Shown here one piece after another: positions 6,015 through 7,042 of a stretch of DNA of 7,042 nt. Below the pieces are notes generated by a model. That model was not told the DNA's origin and searched no databases. It saw only the letters and a program-made list of their open reading frames with translations. This DNA is from Anaerolineae bacterium CG2_30_58_95. GTDB taxonomy: Bacteria; Chloroflexota; Anaerolineae; Anaerolineales; Villigracilaceae. Both the position numbers and the translations under genes were made by a program. Numbering within the stretch: the first letter of the stretch is position 1; the number at the start of each line of letters is the position of its first letter. Location of the stretch: NCBI GenBank assembly GCA_001872165.1, contig MNXK01000030.1:1-7042 (forward strand), read 5' to 3'.

Positions 6015-6461
6015 TCAGTCATAAGCCTTTCGAGTAGCTTCATCTGCCATCGTCGGCTCTAAAAGCGGGCGCCATGCAACATCTTCCCACGTCCCCAGAC
6101 TCGTGTGCAGATCCAAATACTTTTGAGGGATGGGATGCGTGCCGACGACAACCTTTACCCCATATCGTTTTTCAAGGAAAGTTTTGAAGGTATGGATATA
6201 AGGGCAGGGGGGATAGCCAACCAGCAGCCCGGTAGCCAGGTGGATCACCTGCGCCCCATTCTTCACCATTTCTTCTCCAGTGTATTCGACGTTGCCGCCT
6301 GGACAGCCGTCACAAGTGGTGTAGCCTACCAGTTCAACATCTGAATCGGCGTATTGGGCGAATGCGCCTTCCTTGTTCCGTATCGCCCGCAGACATTTCC
6401 CGCCAGCGCAGGTTCGATAGCGGTCGCAAATAATGATCCCGATCTTTACTTTAGAATTCAT
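6015..6461 (-). CDS. CGGC domain-containing protein, putative metal-binding
   Basis: A small soluble protein of 148 residues belonging to the CGGC domain family, which is thought to bind metal through conserved cysteines but has no established function. Visible landmarks are [18 protein letters not shown] (12-29), [15 protein letters not shown] (43-57), [10 protein letters not shown] (69-78), CPY (86-88) and VVVGTHPIP (104-112). It has six cysteines (12, 18, 23, 50, 53, 86); the eponymous motif here reads C-D-G-C. The ATG at 6461 is preceded by AGGAG 6 nt upstream and matches the family N-terminus; the longer frame to 6608 is rejected because it overlaps the upstream ATPase gene. The gene starts 41 bp after the ATPase stop and ends 8 bp before the radical SAM start, so it is the middle gene of a three-gene unit. 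Confidence 0.9.
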   Translation of the reverse strand: MNSKVKIGIIICDRYRTCAGGKCLRAIRNKEGAFAQYADSDVELVGYTTCDGCPGGNVEYTGEEMVKNGAQVIHLATGLLVGYPPCPYIHTFKTFLEKRYGVKVVVGTHPIPQKYLDLHTSLGTWEDVAWRPLLEPTMADEATRKAYD

Positions 6462-6502
6462 TTCCTTCTCCTGGTGAGACGTGGTACATCTTTTGCTGTC
6501 TT

Positions 6503-7042
6503 TCAGGTAGGACGTCGCTCCGTCACAGGCATCGCCTGGATAAAGGCTTTCAGCAGCGCCGGGATTTCCGCCAGCGTCACCGATTCGATTTCTCCGGCAT
6601 CGCAGCAAGCCGCCACCTGTGGGGCAATCGGCAGTTGCGCCAGCAGCGGCGCGCCGGCGGTCAGTGCCACTTCTCCAGCGTGGCTGGGGCCAAAGATGAA
6701 ATGCTGCTTGCCGGTGTCTGGACAGACGAAGTAAGCCATATTCTCCACAACGCCAAGGATGGGTATCTTGACAGCTTGCGCCATGTGCACGGCCTTGCGC
6801 ACGACCATCGCTGCCAGGCTTTGTGGGGTCGTGACCATCACGATCCCGTTGACCGGCAGCGATTGCATGGTTGTCAGAGAGGCATCCGAGGTGCCGGGTG
6901 GTAAATCAACCAGCAGGTAATCCAGGTCACCCCACATCACGTCTCCCCAGAGTTGGGTGATCGCTTTGCCGATCAGAGGGCCGCGCCAGATGACCGGCTG
7001 GTCCTCGCTCGCCAGCAGGAAATTCATGGAAATGACCTTGAT
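6503..7042 (-). CDS. mrp: Mrp/NBP35 family P-loop ATPase, C-terminal part (5' end outside window)
   Basis: The C-terminal 179 residues of an Mrp/ApbC/NBP35 ATPase, a cytosolic Fe-S cluster carrier or assembly scaffold. The frame is open to the window edge, so the Walker A region is not seen and the internal ATG at 7027 is not the start. Numbering from the edge: VISMNFLLASEDQPVIWRGP (3-22), WGDLDYLLVDLPPGTSD (37-53) with the Walker B aspartate, VTTPQSLAAMVVRKA (70-84), GVVENMAYFVCP (97-108) and IFG (116-118). The family CxxC that bridges a cluster between two subunits is reduced here to C107-P-D-T110; a CC pair lies at 146-147. The next genes encode a cysteine-rich CGGC protein and a radical SAM enzyme, consistent with work on Fe-S or metal centres. 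Confidence 0.93.
   Translation of the reverse strand: MKVISMNFLLASEDQPVIWRGPLIGKAITQLWGDVMWGDLDYLLVDLPPGTSDASLTTMQSLPVNGIVMVTTPQSLAAMVVRKAVHMAQAVKIPILGVVENMAYFVCPDTGKQHFIFGPSHAGEVALTAGAPLLAQLPIAPQVAACCDAGEIESVTLAEIPALLKAFIQAMPVTERRPT

Noticed and set aside
6462..6608. N-terminal extension of the CGGC gene
   Set aside because: It would overlap the end of the ATPase gene by about 106 bp in another frame; the inner ATG has a good ribosome binding site and matches the family start.

Overview
The window is a moderately GC-rich bacterial segment in which every gene I can support lies on the minus strand, so genes are read from high to low coordinates. Gene content (ferrous iron uptake, a tungsten/molybdenum-type aldehyde oxidoreductase, a radical SAM enzyme, an Fe-S carrier-type ATPase and a small cysteine-rich CGGC protein) points to an anaerobic or facultatively anaerobic bacterium. 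The style of the Feo proteins and the short GACCTC/GAGGTC palindromes would fit Chloroflexota (Anaerolineae-like). That placement is an inference from memory, not something tested here.

Region by region, in order of transcription: (1) 7042-5023 is a compact operon: the C-terminal part of an Mrp/NBP35-family P-loop ATPase, cut by the window edge; a 148-residue CGGC-domain protein; and a COG0731-like radical SAM protein. Gaps are 41 and 8 bp. (2) 5022-4897 is a 126-bp gap with a 10-bp-period direct repeat and a very strong ribosome binding site. (3) 4896-2950 is one large aldehyde:ferredoxin oxidoreductase (AOR) family gene with arginine codon use unlike feoB. (4) 2949-2655 is intergenic: a perfect double palindrome just after the AOR stop, a possible remnant of a gene 3' end with its own terminator, then a promoter and a near-consensus Fur box. 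(5) 2654-1 is fur-feoA-feoB, three overlapping genes under that Fur box; feoB is cut by the window start just short of its C-terminus.

The iron block reads as a self-contained circuit. Fur should sense Fe(II), bind the operator just downstream of the -10 and repress itself together with the FeoAB importer. The mrp-CGGC-radical SAM block looks like a cluster or metal-cofactor handling unit. The AOR gene needs both Fe-S and tungstopterin, but whether it is functionally linked to either flank is not shown by the sequence.

The points most worth a second look are: the AOR gene with 32 of 47 arginines as AGG/AGA (3 of 36 in feoB), bracketed by members of one palindrome family; the C-G to T-A compensatory change between those palindromes, one of which forms the last in-frame codons of the radical SAM gene; and the operon pairing Mrp with a CGGC protein and an uncharacterised radical SAM enzyme. 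I see no tRNA, rRNA, CRISPR array, transposase or phage gene.
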